Assembly: GCA_019914995.1 (NCBI GenBank)
Contig: CM034132.1
Span: 8,984,662 to 9,048,661, forward strand
Source: Acanthochlamys bracteata
Lineage: Eukaryota; Streptophyta; Magnoliopsida; Pandanales; Velloziaceae
Direction of reading: 5' to 3'
DNA: 64,000 nucleotides
The number at the start of each line of letters is the position of its first letter. Within the stretch, counting starts at the first letter, position 1. The notes under the pieces were generated by a model, which had not been told where the DNA came from, ran no database searches, and worked only from the letters and a program-made list of their open reading frames with translations. Both the position numbers and the translations under genes were made by a program. Below, in pieces: positions 34,706 to 48,300 of the stretch.

Positions 34706-37700
34706 TTATGTATATCCTGTCATACCTACTGTTGTGCTTGAACGACTGGTTTTACGCGCAGCTTGGCTTGTTGCTTTGACGAAGTACATGTAGTAGTAGA
34801 CATTTAGTACCATAGTGAACACCACAAAGGCTCCTCCAGCAATGAACACTCCCTTTCGAAGGGATTCACACGTCCACTTCTGTGCATAGATAACATGTCT
34901 GTATTTCGTATGATACGCATTCTTTGTTGCTCCAGCTATTAGACAAGCCTCAGCTACTAAGAAAGTCAACCTGATAACCAAAGCATTAGAACTCAGTACA
35001 TCACCGAAAGTAGTTTAACAGAACATGACTGTTTATCTCACCATGAAGAACCAAAATATATAATGGACCAGGCTCGACTTCCTCCAGGCGCCAAAGGTCT
35101 TCCAAAACACATGCAACTTGTCACACCCATTACCAGCCCCTGACTTGTGAGGAGAAACAAGAATGCACCAACTCCATAACCAGTAGCAACATCCGAATCA
35201 TAGACACAGTATGTTGCATTGAATGGATCATGAACTATCTCAGCCTGCAATCATAGCAGATTGCATAAATAAAAAACTCTATAACAAACTGCACTATGAA
35301 GGAGAGTATACCAAGACTGCATATATTATGTTCTTGATGAGAACTGTCTCTACAATAGAAATACTAGTTAACAATAATCTCGTTAATATCTAGACTCCAT
35401 AAAGCATCAACACAGTTTGCATGCACAATAACAATGGATCCAGAGAAGAAACGGTCTGCTTACCCCTCACCTACTTCCTTATAGGGTGATTACTTCAACA
35501 AAAAACAAAAATAAGAAATACAATAATAAATTAAAATTTTATTTTAAAAGAAATGAGAAGATCTACTTCTCAAAGTAGAAACTCGAGTAAGAACATAGAT
35601 AAGTAGGATTATTGAGACGCTAACAAAGCCCCATACAGAAGTTAGCTCTATGAACATGAAAAAATTTTACCCAGACTCGTATCAATGTGCTTTTATTATA
35701 GAATGTACAACTCAGAAGCAGCAATAGAGAATGAAGTTCAAAATGATTAATTAATACATAATCTGCAATTGTCCATTATGTTCTTGAGCTCCTTTTTGTG
35801 TGCAACTAAACATTCTTACTATAATCATGTCCTTGAACGGAATTAATTTTTCGCTTCACTGGATGAGTTGTGGGACATGAAGTGCACAAGAAATTAAAGT
35901 TCCATGATTTCAATCTAGGATATGAATAAAAAATTTAGAAATTACAGGGAACAAGAATGAAGTTCAACCCAGTTTAGATATTTTGCAGGTTTCTAATAAC
36001 TCATCGTTGTAAATATATACAGCAACAGGACAGTTCAATATATTCAAAACATGATAAATCTATATAAAACATTCATTGTGTAGTAGTACATAATGACGTC
36101 CATTCGAATTACGAAAGTGAAAGACTCCACTCAAGGAAAAGTGTACAAACTAAAGGTAACTACAAGTTAATATACACAGATGACATTCTCATATTGGTGC
36201 CCCCGAAAAAGAGAACACTTTCAGTGCATAATATTGATGACTTCATATGAGCATCTTACAACTAGCACACATGGTCAACCAATATAACCGATCGATCGTT
36301 CACGAAATGAGGTTCTAAAGAGTTAGAAGCTACCATAACAACAGTTCCATATAACAGTATTAGTTTATTGTCATTTTAGACCAATGCTAGGGATACAATA
36401 AGCAGCATAGAAAATAAACAGACAAATATCTCTATCAATAGGGACACCATATGCCACCAACTTGGAAGACGGTACATTGGGATCGATGTTGCTTGCATTA
36501 CCAGTACTATGAAGGGTGTAATTAGATGTCTACTTACCCAGTTAAAGAATATACCATTACAGGTTATATAAGGTACTTCCAATCCCATTTAAAATTCTAC
36601 AAAGTATAAACTACTTTCATAACATACAAATGGAGCCTTTGTTGTAGCCGCAATGATCTTTGCTTCAAAGACCGGTATATCAAAGCTATCACACTTCAAG
36701 TGACCACATATCACATGCATTGTTAAACACCCATTATTTGTCTTTGTTTTCCATATATCTCCTTTGCCCATCTGATGTACTTTCATCAGCATCCTTCATC
36801 CATATCTCAAAAGAACTTAACTCTTAGAAAGATTGATTAAACATGTAAAACATGATTGAGCTAGCTATGGTGAAAGAAAAAACGTAAATGATGGATGATG
36901 TAAGCTTTCATTGCGATGTCCTACGCTCTTGTTTTCTCAGAGAGACATGCGACAATTGGGTGATAAAGGTCAAAGTTGTCACGATTATAAGTCACATCAT
37001 CTCCTTAGTGCACAAAGTGGTGGACCTTAATGAAGAAACACACTACAACATAAAACCAAGTTCATCATTCCTATGCCATAGCATATGGATGGACACAGAA
37101 CATAAAAAGGAGACTGAGGTGGATTCAACGCCAATTTGTTAATATCAAACAATTATCGGCCAAAATGAACCAGCATCTCACTAGACATAGGATTATCCCT
37201 TCAACATGCGAGAATGACACTGAAAAACTTTTATGTACACTCAAATACTAAACAACAACTCTTACTTTACGCAAAATACCATGACTCAGGCAACTCCAAG
37301 ATCCATACAAACTGGAGTCGCACATAAACAATAAACTACATAACATACCACTAGACAACACTGTTACCTTCTAATAAACCAAGCAACAAACACATTGTAT
37401 TCATGAAGCTTGTAACTTCAATCAGTGAGACTTGCTATTGCAATGACTTGGTACATCTCTTACAATAGCCTAGCCATACATGAAATCAATCAGGAAGAGG
37501 TAAGCTAAGTCGACAACGATTGATAGTTGCCTAAATTGTACATCTACCACCAAAAAGAAACAAATATTTCACTAATCATTGTAACGGTAAGAACAAGCTT
37601 ATCACATGACATGTCAATTACATCAAAATCCTAAAAAATCTTCACATCATTATCAAGGAATCCCTGTAAACTCAGAATTACGTTCGAAAAAAGAACTAAG

Positions 37701-38291
37701 AGCGAAGCTTGAACCCAAAAGTTCTTCTCTTGAAGGGGAGAAAGAATTAAATAGAAATATTGGCAAGCTCCAAGCCCCTTCTCAAGGGCATGTAAAGGAA
37801 ATTAAATTTATTTAACTGACAAGCCCAAGACTTTAATCCCCAAGATCAACAAAAGAAAACTAGCCCCGAAGAAGACAATATCAACAGATATTGACAACCT
37901 TCATTGATCCATCTATTTCTTAACATTACCATTTCTACTCTGTCTAATAAAGAATCTTACTCTGACACGCATAATTGCAAACATAATAAAATAGCAAATT
38001 TTGAAGCTCAAAGAACATTTTTCTTAAAGCAAGAAAAATTCTTAAAACCCAAAAAAGCAGATAACAATCGAAGTCCATTGATCACAATCTTGGCAGAGAT
38101 CTCACTACAACACGAGGGATCTAGAAAGAAAACAAAGAGAACACAACGACAGAGAGAGAACACTCAGAACAAAGAGAAAGAATGCTTACAGTGCTACGAC
38201 GGCGCTCTGCAGCAACGGCGAAGCCAAATGCAGTGAGACTGAGTGCTACCACTAGAATGTAAACCAAAGTTGAACCTTTTCCTTCTCCCAT
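34706..38291 (-). CDS. DUF1218 family four-helix membrane protein
   Basis: Three exons on the minus strand, 38190-38291, 35042-35244 and 34706-34970, give 189 residues, the usual length for the family. Exon 1 starts MGEGKGSTLVYILVVALSLT, the first membrane segment, and reaches AAERRRST. Exon 2 has YCVYDSDVATGYGVGAFLFL and CMCFGRPLAPGGSRAW, both strongly conserved in DUF1218 proteins. Exon 3 has LVAEACLIAGATKNAYHTKY and GVFIAGGAFVVFTMVLNVYY, the last membrane segments, then a Ser/Thr-rich cytosolic-type tail. DUF1218 members include the MODIFYING WALL LIGNIN and vascular-patterning proteins of the endoplasmic reticulum or plasma membrane; the role of this one is unknown. The ATG at 38291 matches the family start. 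The first intron is 2945 bp. Confidence 0.92.
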
Positions 38292-39038
38292 TTTCTTTTT
38301 CTTTGATCCTTCTACTACTACAATTACTACCAAAATTCAAATACTAGTAAAGATTGAGCAAGATGAACATAGAGTGAGCGAAAGAGTGTGAACTAGTAAA
38401 AGATTGAAGAGGAATATGGGAAGTGATAGACAGGAAGACAGTGGTCTGAAAGAATAAAGAAAGAAAAAGGAAGCAAGCAAGTGGCTGAGAAAGAAGAAAG
38501 AGGTGTTCTGAACTGCTGCCTTTTCGAAAGATGAGTCAGTAAGATTGCCGCTGGATTATGAGAATATTTACGATAATGGCACTTGTGTAAAGATTTTCTT
38601 CCTTTAAAAATATATAATTGATACAAATTGTATAATATATAATATATAATATTATGTTTTTTATAAAAAAATGTAAAATAAAAAAATTATTTTTAAATAA
38701 AGTGAAACGAAAAGCTTATAGTTGAGAGCATAGAATTAATGTGTTTGAAATTGTTTATAAAATCTAGTTTTTTAAAAATAAAAAGTATTTTTTTTTAAAC
38801 GAGTTTTATTTTTTTAATTCTAAAAAAATTAAAATATACAATAAAAAATTTTATTACTTAAAATTTTTTTATATTTTTAAATTATTAAATAAATTTTTAT
38901 ATATTTATAAAATATATATTAAAAAATATAAATTAAAAAATTAAAAAAAACATTGAAAAAACGTTCAACTAAGCGCCCCTAAGTAGTTTGACTACATATT
39001 CAGGTCTCATTTGACATTACTTAATAGAACTTTAATTT
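38292..39038. other. Promoter side of the DUF1218 gene and a family A repeat
   Basis: The first 200 bases should hold the 5' UTR and promoter of the minus-strand gene. A family A repeat follows at 38741-38980, next to the LTR boundary. Confidence 0.45.
38741..38980. repeat. AT-rich MITE-like repeat (family A)
   Basis: Begins GTGTTTGAAATTGTTTATAA. The core TTATTACTTAAAATTTTTTT and the following AT-rich stretch match the other family A copies. Confidence 0.5.
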
Positions 39039-41520
39039 TTCAAGATCTAAAACTAGACCCTGATCGGCACTAAATTAAACTGAGTCTAGATAAGGCCCAA
39101 ACTTCGACCTAACTCAGTAAGCCTGTCCCAAACATCATAAATAGTTTACCAAATATTTCAAAAAAATAAATAAATAAAATTTCTGCAAAACTTTTTCTAT
39201 AATTTCAAGTGAAAAACCTGTACCATAATAAATCACTTAATAACGACAAAACAGAACAAATAACAAAATCATATAAATACTAAAATCAACAAAAATATCT
39301 ATGGACTACCCGTAGCCACCGACACCTATTACAATCCAAAATAAATACCATCGTAATACCACATACAATAAAGTACAAGAAAAATCAATGCCCTTCAAGA
39401 ATTACAGAGCTAACTACATGCCAAAAGATTTATCAAATACTCTCCGTACGCTCTCGGTCCAGCAATATCGAGTCTAATCAGCGCCCGTTAGCTTCTGACC
39501 TATCTGGGGGAGGCCAAAGAAGAGAAAAGAGGGTGAGCCCAGTCTCAGTGAGGTAAAACGGCATAATGTCCAATTTAGATAATGCATTGAATAGGCATTA
39601 TAGTACTATCTACATGAAACAGATGCAACGATAGATCAGATCAGATTCTACTAAGTCCTGAATCGTCCCATACCGACTCAGTTCTTAGCAGAGATATACG
39701 ATAATATGAAACAATGTTATGCGACACTCTCAAGGCTATAATATATATACATATATATAGTGCACATATGCAAGCAAATATATGTAATAATGTATACGGA
39801 TGCATCAAATGTAACAATCATATAAGATAGGCGATCGAGTGAGATCACATCTTCAACTCACATCACGCTATCGGGTATATCATACAAGCATGTATACGTA
39901 ATACTTTTATATATATCAAACCATAAGCAAACTCGGTGCCCAGTATATCCTGAGACCTACCGGCAAGCAATATCATCATAGCTCGATGCCCAGTATATCT
40001 TGGGACCCATCGGCAATCTATATCCTATAACTCGATGCCCAGTATATCCTGAGACCCATCGGTTATCTATATATTTCGGTGCCCAGTATCTCCTATGACC
40101 CACCGTATTCATATCTCATTCAAGCACTCATAATATAATAGATTACGACAGTACATACCAATGCAGTTCCTCACAAGTGGATGCAACATAATAGGTTTTC
40201 ATTCAATGAACATGCTATGCTCAATGCCATCGTGATTATACTTATGTATATATGAAGGGAAAAATATTGACATGTATATAACATATTCTTATAATTATGT
40301 CATATAGTCTACAATATGCAAATATGCTAGTAATAACTATAAACATGATATGAAATAAATCTAAGCATGTACAGGCATATGTAACATGAAGGATAAATCA
40401 TAATACATAACGAGAATGGCAAGGTACGCCAAAATTTTCAAAGTGAATGCTACATGTGCCGAAAGCCTAACGTTAATCTAGGAAGAAAATGTGGCACGGT
40501 AACCCTCACCTGTAGTCCAAGCAAGTATTTATATCAACTGTCAACTCTAAGCCGCACCGTCCGAATTCAAGTCACTCGTACCACCTAACGTGCATACGGG
40601 CATATCAATAATAAGCACGCTAATAAAAGCTAAGTCAAATACTTGTAATAAATATCTAGTTAAGTTTGAATCCAAAGTTTAATAGCATACGGTGAACCAT
40701 TTTAGAATTTCATTCGTTCAACGGTTTATTTAAATTCCTAATCTACTACACAATAAGTACTAACTAACGAATCCAAAAAGCTTATCGATGAGATGAGACG
40801 ATCGAATGCTAAAACAACTTGAATCGGCAACAAGTCGCGTATTTTCAATCCAACGATTTCCTAAATCGAAACGAATTAATAATTCATCTAACAATAATTA
40901 CAAGTACGTTAAGCAAGTATTTTTAACTCACCTAACCAAGTCACCGAAAGTTCGCCGGATTCCGGCGAGCTAGGGTTCCGGCCAAGTGCGTTCAAAGCAG
41001 TAAAAATGACCAACACTGTTAGTAGAATCCAACGGAATAGACGACGAGCTTCAATTTTATCGCCGGCGGCCGAAATCGACGAAATAACGTCCGGCAACGA
41101 ACTCACACGAAATCAACTAACGGAGCTGAAAATCAACGCAAATAAATGAGGGAAAAGACTTAGCAAATTAAGGGGAACGTTTCTATCTACTTACCTTTGC
41201 CGGAACGCCGACAAAATGGCCGGACAAATTTTAAAAATTTGTCCCGCACGGCGTAGTTCGCCGGAATTGATAAGGACTATCGAAAATGAAAAGAAGGATG
41301 GCTTGAGAAGATGAAATGAAGTGAATATCGCAGGAAAGGGGTTGATTTCACGCCGGAGAGGAGCCGGAGCAGTGGCGGCTGATGGGTTAGGGCAGAAAAA
41401 ATGAGGAAGGAAGGAAGAAGAAAGGAAAAAAAAAAAAAACCCTAAGCAAGAGACATTGCATGTAAGGGCCACTATTTCTTACAATAGCTTCCTGCAGCCC
41501 ACAAGGTTATAGTTATTACA
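39039..41520 (-). repeat. Long terminal repeat (3' LTR) of the Ty3/gypsy element
   Basis: In element direction the LTR begins TGTAATAAC at 41520. It follows a pre-polypurine motif ATTCGAGGACGAAT (about 41541-41554) and a purine run ending AAGAGGG. The distal end is placed near 39039 by resemblance to typical chromovirus LTR ends and is uncertain. The implied length of about 2.5 kb is long but usual for Tekay/Del. A CCGG-rich block (40930-41470) and an internal tandem repeat lie inside. The minus-strand open frame 41191-41472 is judged non-coding. Confidence 0.6.
39932..40110. repeat. Four tandem units within the LTR
   Basis: Units start at 39932, 39982, 40031 and 40076 with the shared core TGCCCAGTATATCCTGAGAC (some bases vary). 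The period is 50, 49 and 45. Confidence 0.85.
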
Positions 41521-41586
41521 ATATAACCCTCTTATTTAAAAATTCGTCCTCGAATTTTCTAATAAAAGAAGAGAAGAACTTATACC

Positions 41587-43236
41587 TCAAGAAGTGAATA
41601 ACCAAGGATATTTCGCTTCCATTTCAGCTTCTAATTCCCACGTTGCTTCCCTACGCGAATGGTTCTTCCAAAGTACCAAGACAAAAGGTAACTCTCGTCT
41701 CCGTAACCGACGTATCTGACGATCTAAAATAGCCTCGGAAAGTTTCTCATAAGTTAGATCTTCTCGTATCTGCCCAACAATTGGCTCGACCAAGTGAGAC
41801 GGATCACGCAAGCACCTACGAAGCATCGATACATGAAACACCGGATGCACACTTGCTAGACTCGAGGGCAAGGCTAACCTATAAGCAACCTCGCTTATGC
41901 GTTCTATGATCTCAAAGGGGCCAATGAATCTAGGGCTGAGCTTTCCCTTCTTTCCAAATCGCAGAATACCTTTCATCGGGGAAACTCGCAAAAAGACCTC
42001 ATCGCCAATAGAAAAGGATATAAGACGACGCTTAGGATCTGCGATAGGCTTTCTGCGCCTACTACTGAGCCGCAAAGAACCGCTCTCGGACTAGCTTAAT
42101 CTTCTCGGTAGTGTCGCGAATAATATCCGGCAAAGTTCATCGGCTTCTCGAGTTTCAACCAACAAACCGGTGATCTCGCACTTTCTACCGCATAAGGCCT
42201 CAAACGGTGCCATTTGAATACTAGCTCAAAGTCATTATTATAGGCAAACTCCACTAGTGACAAATGCTGATCCCAAGATTGTCCCAACTCGAGTGTACAA
42301 GAGCGTAACATGTCTTCTAAAGTCTGAATCGTACGCTCAGATTGCCCGTCTGTCTCATGGATGAAAAGTCAGATCGTAAGTCAACTGGGTACCAAGTGCT
42401 CGCTGGACCTTACCCCAAAAACGAGAAGTGAACTGTGCCCCACGATCTGAAACAATCGTCAAAGAAATACCGTGCAACTTTACTATCTCCTTCACATATA
42501 ACTCTGCATATCGAGTCGCATCGTAAGTGGTCCGAACGGGTAAAAAATGTGCACTCTTGGTTAATCGATCCACAATCACCCAAATAGAATCATAACCTTG
42601 CGGAGTTCGAGGTAGTCCTGTCACGAAATCCATACAAATATGATCCCACTTCCACTCGGGAATAGGTAAAGGCTGCAACAATCCTCCAGGCTTTTGATGT
42701 TCTGTCTTTACAGATTGACAAGTGAGGCAACGAGAGACATAATCGGCAACGTCTCTCTTCAAGCCACTCCACCAATATAATTGCTTCAGATCATGATACA
42801 TCTTAGTAGAACCCGGATGAATTGAATATGCAGACTTATGTGCCTTCTCTAAAATCTCACGACGTAGATCATCAACATCTGGAACACATAATCTGGAGCC
42901 ACACCAAACAATACCATCAGCGTCAACAGAAAACTCATTGACAACACCCACTTTAACTTGATCGGCTAACTTGGCCAACTGCTGGTCCCGCTTTTGTCCA
43001 GCCATAATCCTATCCTTCAAAACAGAACGCATCGCCAAGTGGGCAAACCAAGCTCCAGGTCTAGCCTCCAATCTCAAGCCACTCATTTGAAGCCAATCTA
43101 AGTCATAAGCTGGAGGTCGAGATACCACCGTAAGATGGGCTAAACTTCCCGCGGACTTAAAGCATCTGCCACCACGTTGGCTTTTCCCGGATGATAGAGA
43201 ATCGTGCAATCGTAATCTTTCAACAGTTCTAACCAA
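41587..43236 (-). pseudogene. Integrase region of the Ty3/gypsy element (broken)
   Basis: The upstream part (42355-43236) has the zinc-binding segment ending CLTCQSVKTEHQKPGG, then the catalytic core with DHICMDFVTGLP, VDRLTKSAHFLPV and VSDRGAQFTSRFW (first and second catalytic aspartates). After 42355 a frame break and further stops interrupt the core before and around the expected catalytic glutamate; pieces continue in other frames (42096-42311). The last piece (41587-42075) holds the GPFEIIERISEVAYRLALP segment and the ATWE…KYPWLF end, a chromodomain-like C-terminus. It overlaps the end of the RNase H piece in another frame at 43140-43236. No functional product is expected. Confidence 0.85.
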
Positions 43237-44463
43237 CGCCTCTGCCTCAAATTCAGTTCTTTCTGATCAAAAATATATTTTAAGCTCTTATGATCAGTAT
43301 AAATCTCGCACGACTCACCATACAAGTAATACCTCCAGATCTTAAGTGCAAACACAACAGCGGCTAATTCCAAATCATGCGTTGGATAATTTTGCTCATG
43401 CTTCTTAAGCTGTCGAGAGGCGTAAGCAATGACACGACCCTGCTGTATTAACACACAGCCCAAGCCAACTCCAGATGCATCACAATACACTTGAAAACCA
43501 CTCCCGCTAATCGGTAGTACAAGAACTGGCGCTGAAGTCAAACATGCTTTTAATTTTTGGAAGCTCTCCTCACACTTATCGTTCCAAAGAAACTTTACTC
43601 CCTTGCGAGTCAAACTAGTCAAGGGTGTAGCTATCTTGGAAAAATTCTGAACAAATCTTTTATAATATCCGGCTAATCCAAGAAAACTACGAACCTCTAC
43701 GACATTCTTTGGTCTACCCAAGTTCTTTATAGCCTCTATCTTCTGTGGATCCACAGTAATCCCTGATCCGGAAACAACATGTCCTAAAAAAGTAACACGA
43801 TCCAGCCAAAATTCACACTTAGACAGCTTGGCATATAATTCTTTCTCCTTCAATATTTGTAATACAATCCGCAAATGCTCAGCATGCTCCTCCTTACTCC
43901 TGGAGTAAACTAATACATCGTCGATAAAAATAACCACGAACCTATCCAGGTATGGCTTGAACACCCTATTCATAAGGTCTATAAAAGCTGCAGGGGCATT
44001 AGTTTACCCGAAGGATATCACCAAAAATTCATAGTGCCCGTATCTAGTTCTGAAAGCTGTCTTTGGTATGTCTTCTCCCCTCACCTTCAACTGGTAGTAC
44101 TCCGAACGAAGATCGATCTTCGAGAAGCAACATGCTCCCTCAAGCTGATCAAACAAATCGTCTATCCGGGAGTAGAGGGTATCGGTTCCGAACCGTTACC
44201 TTATTTAGCTGTCTATAGTCAACGCACATTCTAAGGGATCAGTCCTTCTTCCGCACAAATAACACAGGTGCACCCCAAGGAGACACACTAGGACGAATAA
44301 AACCCTTCTTTAAAAGATCATCAAGTTGACTCTTCAATTCCTTCAACTCAGTAGGAGACATACGGTATGGAGGCATAGAGATTGACTTTGCACCAGGCAC
44401 CAAGTCAATACAAAACTCAACCTCCCTGTCCGGTGGTAGTTTCTCAAGATCCTCAGAAAACAC
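43140..44463 (-). pseudogene. Reverse transcriptase and RNase H region of the Ty3/gypsy element (broken)
   Basis: 44239-44463 encodes the start of the RT domain ([16 protein letters not shown], then [14 protein letters not shown]) and ends at an in-frame stop. Between 44238 and 43974 RT sequence continues, but further stops and at least one frame shift break it. 43140-43973 encodes the RT core with the catalytic FIDD box ([12 protein letters not shown]), the connection, and RNase H with [33 protein letters not shown] and [11 protein letters not shown]. It ends NVVADALS and then shifts frame. The main catalytic motifs remain readable, but the whole is not translatable. Confidence 0.88.
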
Positions 44464-44478
44464 CTCTGGAAAATCTCA

Positions 44479-44703
44479 TACCACTGGGATTGCATTAATT
44501 TCGCTTTCTGAACTACTGCGATCACAAACCCAGACAAGATAAGAACTATACCCCTTCCTTAATAATCTACGGGCATCTCGTACCACTGGGATTGCATTAA
44601 TTTCGCTTTCTGAACTACTGCGATCACAAACCCAGACAAGATAAGAACTATACCCCTTCCTTAATAATCTACGGGCATCTCGTACCACTGGGATTGCATC
44701 TAA
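44479..44703 (-). repeat. In-frame 102-bp tandem duplication in the protease-RT linker
   Basis: Units begin at 44479, 44581 and 44683 (TACCACTGGGATTGCAT). Two are full length and the third is partial, after which the sequence returns to a single variant copy. The period of 102 bp is 34 codons, so the reading frame is kept. Each unit encodes SSYLVWVCDRSSSESEINAI. Confidence 0.93.
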
Positions 44704-44735
44704 CCAAGAACTATACCCCTTCCTCAATAATACCG

Positions 44736-45323
44736 GTCAGGAAACACCCTTTTTAAAAAACCACAAAAGCTCATTTTACCAAGTTTTTATTTTAAGTAAT
44801 TATGCATATGTAAAATAGATTATGTTAGATATATCGTTTCTCTCGATTCTTCATAAGCCTCCAATATCTCATAGAACTACTGATTTGTTAACTTGCAAAA
44901 AAAAAAAAAAATTGCTTCTCCTCCCGGGACAAATATATAATGCTATCAACACATCGTAGAGACTTGGCATTAACCTGCAACAAAAACACAGCACATGAAC
45001 TCAAATATCCACTAAGTTTCAGATAAAACTTCTGCTTGTTACAATTACACCACAACACCAAATTTGAAATGCTTTTTGAAGTTTGTCGTACAAACAACTC
45101 TATTCATTTGTATTCTTGAATGTATAAGAGATTGTCTCTCAGCATCAAAATAGTCCAAAAGACCTCTTTACTTTAACTACCAATAACCAAACTCATTATG
45201 ATCCTTTTCCTGTCACCAGTAATCATAATAACATAAGAGTAATCCTAAAAAAGCATCCGCTGTTTGCAAATTACTATGGAATTTTGAGTAGCAACCCATC
45301 TCTAAGGGTTATTGAGAAGTGAT
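44736..45323. other. Spacer between the retroelement and the MTP gene
   Basis: Contains the 3' flank or UTR of the minus-strand MTP gene. No other feature is seen. Confidence 0.4.
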
Positions 45324-48300
45324 TCAAGTCATCTTATGCTCTGGCCTGTGAGTGAACTCAAAATCTATATGTACAAATGCACGCTCGATATCAGGCATGC
45401 TCTCAAGCTTTTCTTGAAGCGTCTCCCCAATATCATGTGCTTGACACACCAGCATGTTTCCTGGCAAGACTATATCCACTTCAACAAAATATTGATTACC
45501 GAATAGGTAAGCTCTAACAGTGTCAATATGCTTGATTGCTTCATGGTGGTTCCATATGAGGTATGTCAGCTTTGCTAAGTAATCGGGTGGCGCCGTTTGC
45601 CCAATCATCGTCACCACATTCTTAAGGATGGTCCTCGACCAAGTCATAATTGTGTACAGAGCAATCTGCGCCAAGATTGAAGACTCTTCACTAACAATTT
45701 AAAAGAAGGGTGAAAGAGAGAGAAGCAAAGGCTCACAAGACTACAAGGAAACAGGATAAGTTCCTTCGTAAGCAAATGAGACATTCACATTGGCATGAAG
45801 AGGAAACTCACCAAGATAGCTCCAACTGGATCAATCCACCAGCTGACTCTAACAGCAAGTATAGCTGTTACTAGGCCAATTGAATTGGTAATAACATCGA
45901 AAAAATGATCCTGAGCATAGGCCCTAACAATTTCATCACTGAATGTACGACAGTATAGCATTAGAAAAAATTTCACCACGGTAACTGAGGCCATGCTGCC
46001 TATCATCCAATACTCCTTTTGTTTGTCAAAGATAGGGTGCTCCTATCAGCGAAATACAAGGTTACGCAAAATCAAAGGAGCTTATATGGAATACACTTGT
46101 TATAGATTATGTACTTATAAAATCATCTACAGTATACTCATATATGACCAAAACTGTTTGACATTTCTAACTGTGAAAAAGTGTTGTAATTCAACTCTAA
46201 AGAATGTGATGGTTTGCAAGGCCCATACCTTAGAAACCAATTGGCGCCCTGACTCAAAGATAACTTGGAATCCCAGAGTAGCCATGGCAGATGCAAAAAC
46301 TATAATACCCTACAAAACAGTAAAACGTGAGCAAACTAATAATTACAAGAAACTGCAATTTTTCGATGGATGAACATGATCATTTCTTTGAATGAGTTCA
46401 GTCTATTAATACCTTCGTTTCTTGAAAAGTCTAACCATCACTACTTAAATATCCTAACATGGAAGCTGGTTTCAGCTTTCGGGCAGTGCGATCTTGCTCA
46501 TGTGTTTCAATCAATTTGATTCTTGAATCAGAGGCTATGTTTCATGTGGATTCACCACGGATTTCATCAATATTTTCATGTGAAACACGTGAATTTCTTT
46601 TTAGCTTGAAAGATATTTCTGGAATGCATAACCAAATATCTTAACTGCACAAAGCCCTACAATACCCAGTTTAGGATGCACAGAAAAGTTTATAATGGTG
46701 AAGCACCATCAACAGATAGAAAATGTAAAGTTTGAAGCTAAAAAGGCCATATAAATTATTTATTATTTTATTTTTTCTTTTTCTTTTGTGTAATAAGACT
46801 TCATTGGTACACTTTGCTCATATTAACTTATCCACAAAATGCATGGAAGTCTGGTCAGATGCATGATGCAGAGGTATATCCTGAATCATAATGCAGATTG
46901 TCGAAATGCAATAAGGGATAACATTACTGAATTTGACAAATTAATTAATGTGATTGAAAAAGATAAGGCTTCATATCGACGTAGAGATACCATATCTTAC
47001 ATTCACAATAACCTGCTCCTACATGATCAAATGTTCTTTGAATGCAGTATCACCCAATTTTCATGAAAGGTGTCAGAAAGAAAAGCCTAGAGAACTTCTG
47101 CCCTCACAAAGTATAGACGGTCAGAGAGGGTGAAACAGAGCATGATGTAGAGGGACAGGCTTTGCAGATCACCAACTCCATTTAGTTCAACTTGATGTTA
47201 ACATCTCAATTTTCAGCACTCATTAGGTTGTATTAGGGAAGTTGTTAACCCTCTTTAGGTTGTATTAGGATAGTTTTCAAGAGAAAGCCTCGTACAAGTA
47301 ACACCTCAACATCATAATAAATATGGATTAGCATTTATCCCTCAACGTATCAAACTACATCTAATTCTACATTAAACGGCTTGCACTGTTATAATATATG
47401 CATTAATGTCCATGTAACATTCAATAAATTGGTTGCACATGAATATTATTCCTATAATATTTCTTATTAAAAAGATATCTTACCAGAGGTTGCATCCGTC
47501 TCTTGCCAATAGGATAACTGTACAAATTGCTTCTCTTCATAGCAAATGATGTAGCTAGAAGAATGAAACCAGATAGAAGATCCATAAATGAGTCTAAAGC
47601 TGAAGCAATCACGGCCATTGATCTGCTCTCCACACATGCAACGAGCTTTCCAGCGAAAAGAATCAAATTCACAATATTTGAAAGGTTGTTCGCCCAATTT
47701 TCCTTCCTAGAAAGTTTCTCTTTCTCATCCTTCAAAATCATTAGCAAAAGTATGAGCTATATATCATATATAGATTTCTAACCGTAATTGTGAAAATATA
47801 ATCTATACTAATGACCGAAGTTGTTTCTGAAGTTATACAACAGATTCATCTTCGTCGTGAATGTACTCGAAATCTACATCTAAAACTGTAAGAAAAAATC
47901 GTAAGTACATGCAGTGTCTTAGAAGAAAATACCTTTGTTAGCGTATCAACCCAATGACCAGTTTCGTTGATGCTTTCCACCTCACCGTATCCCTTTCGAA
48001 TCTCCTCCTGTTGCTTATAGTATTTTGCAACCTTGTTTTTCTTACCTGAATATTATCAGCACATAATTAGACAAATAGGTTTTCTACATTTCTTTCAAAT
48101 ATATCATCACCACTATTAATGTGTCTCCAACTTTTATGCTAAATAAATAGAAGAAGGAAAACCTCCTCTCTAAACACGATTCATAGTCTCTAAACTTACC
48201 AATAAATCGATTATTCCTAAACAAATAAGCAATAAATGAGTGAGAATTCCCAAAATCAAATCTTTTACTAACTAGGAGACTCCTACTAATTTTTTCAGAA

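Larger units (their letters stand above)
39039..44735 (-). mobile_element. 5'-truncated, degenerate Ty3/gypsy retrotransposon (chromovirus-like)
   Basis: On the minus strand the order is reverse transcriptase, RNase H, integrase, then one long LTR, which is the Ty3/gypsy order. Gag and most of the protease are missing; the element stops at about 44735. No second LTR is seen, so insertion age and target duplication cannot be read. The frame is broken many times by stops and indels. The C-terminal integrase extension (ATWELEAEMEAKYPWLF) resembles the Tekay/Del chromovirus group. It lies between the DUF1218 gene and the 3' end of the MTP gene. Confidence 0.88.

Noticed and set aside
36376..37142. 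Open frames inside the 2.9-kb DUF1218 intron
   Set aside because: No family features, no matching splice phases, and both intron ends are strong.
41191..41472. 93-codon minus-strand frame in the GC-richer block of the LTR
   Set aside because: It lies entirely inside the LTR, starts with a poly-Phe run from a poly-T tract, and resembles no protein.
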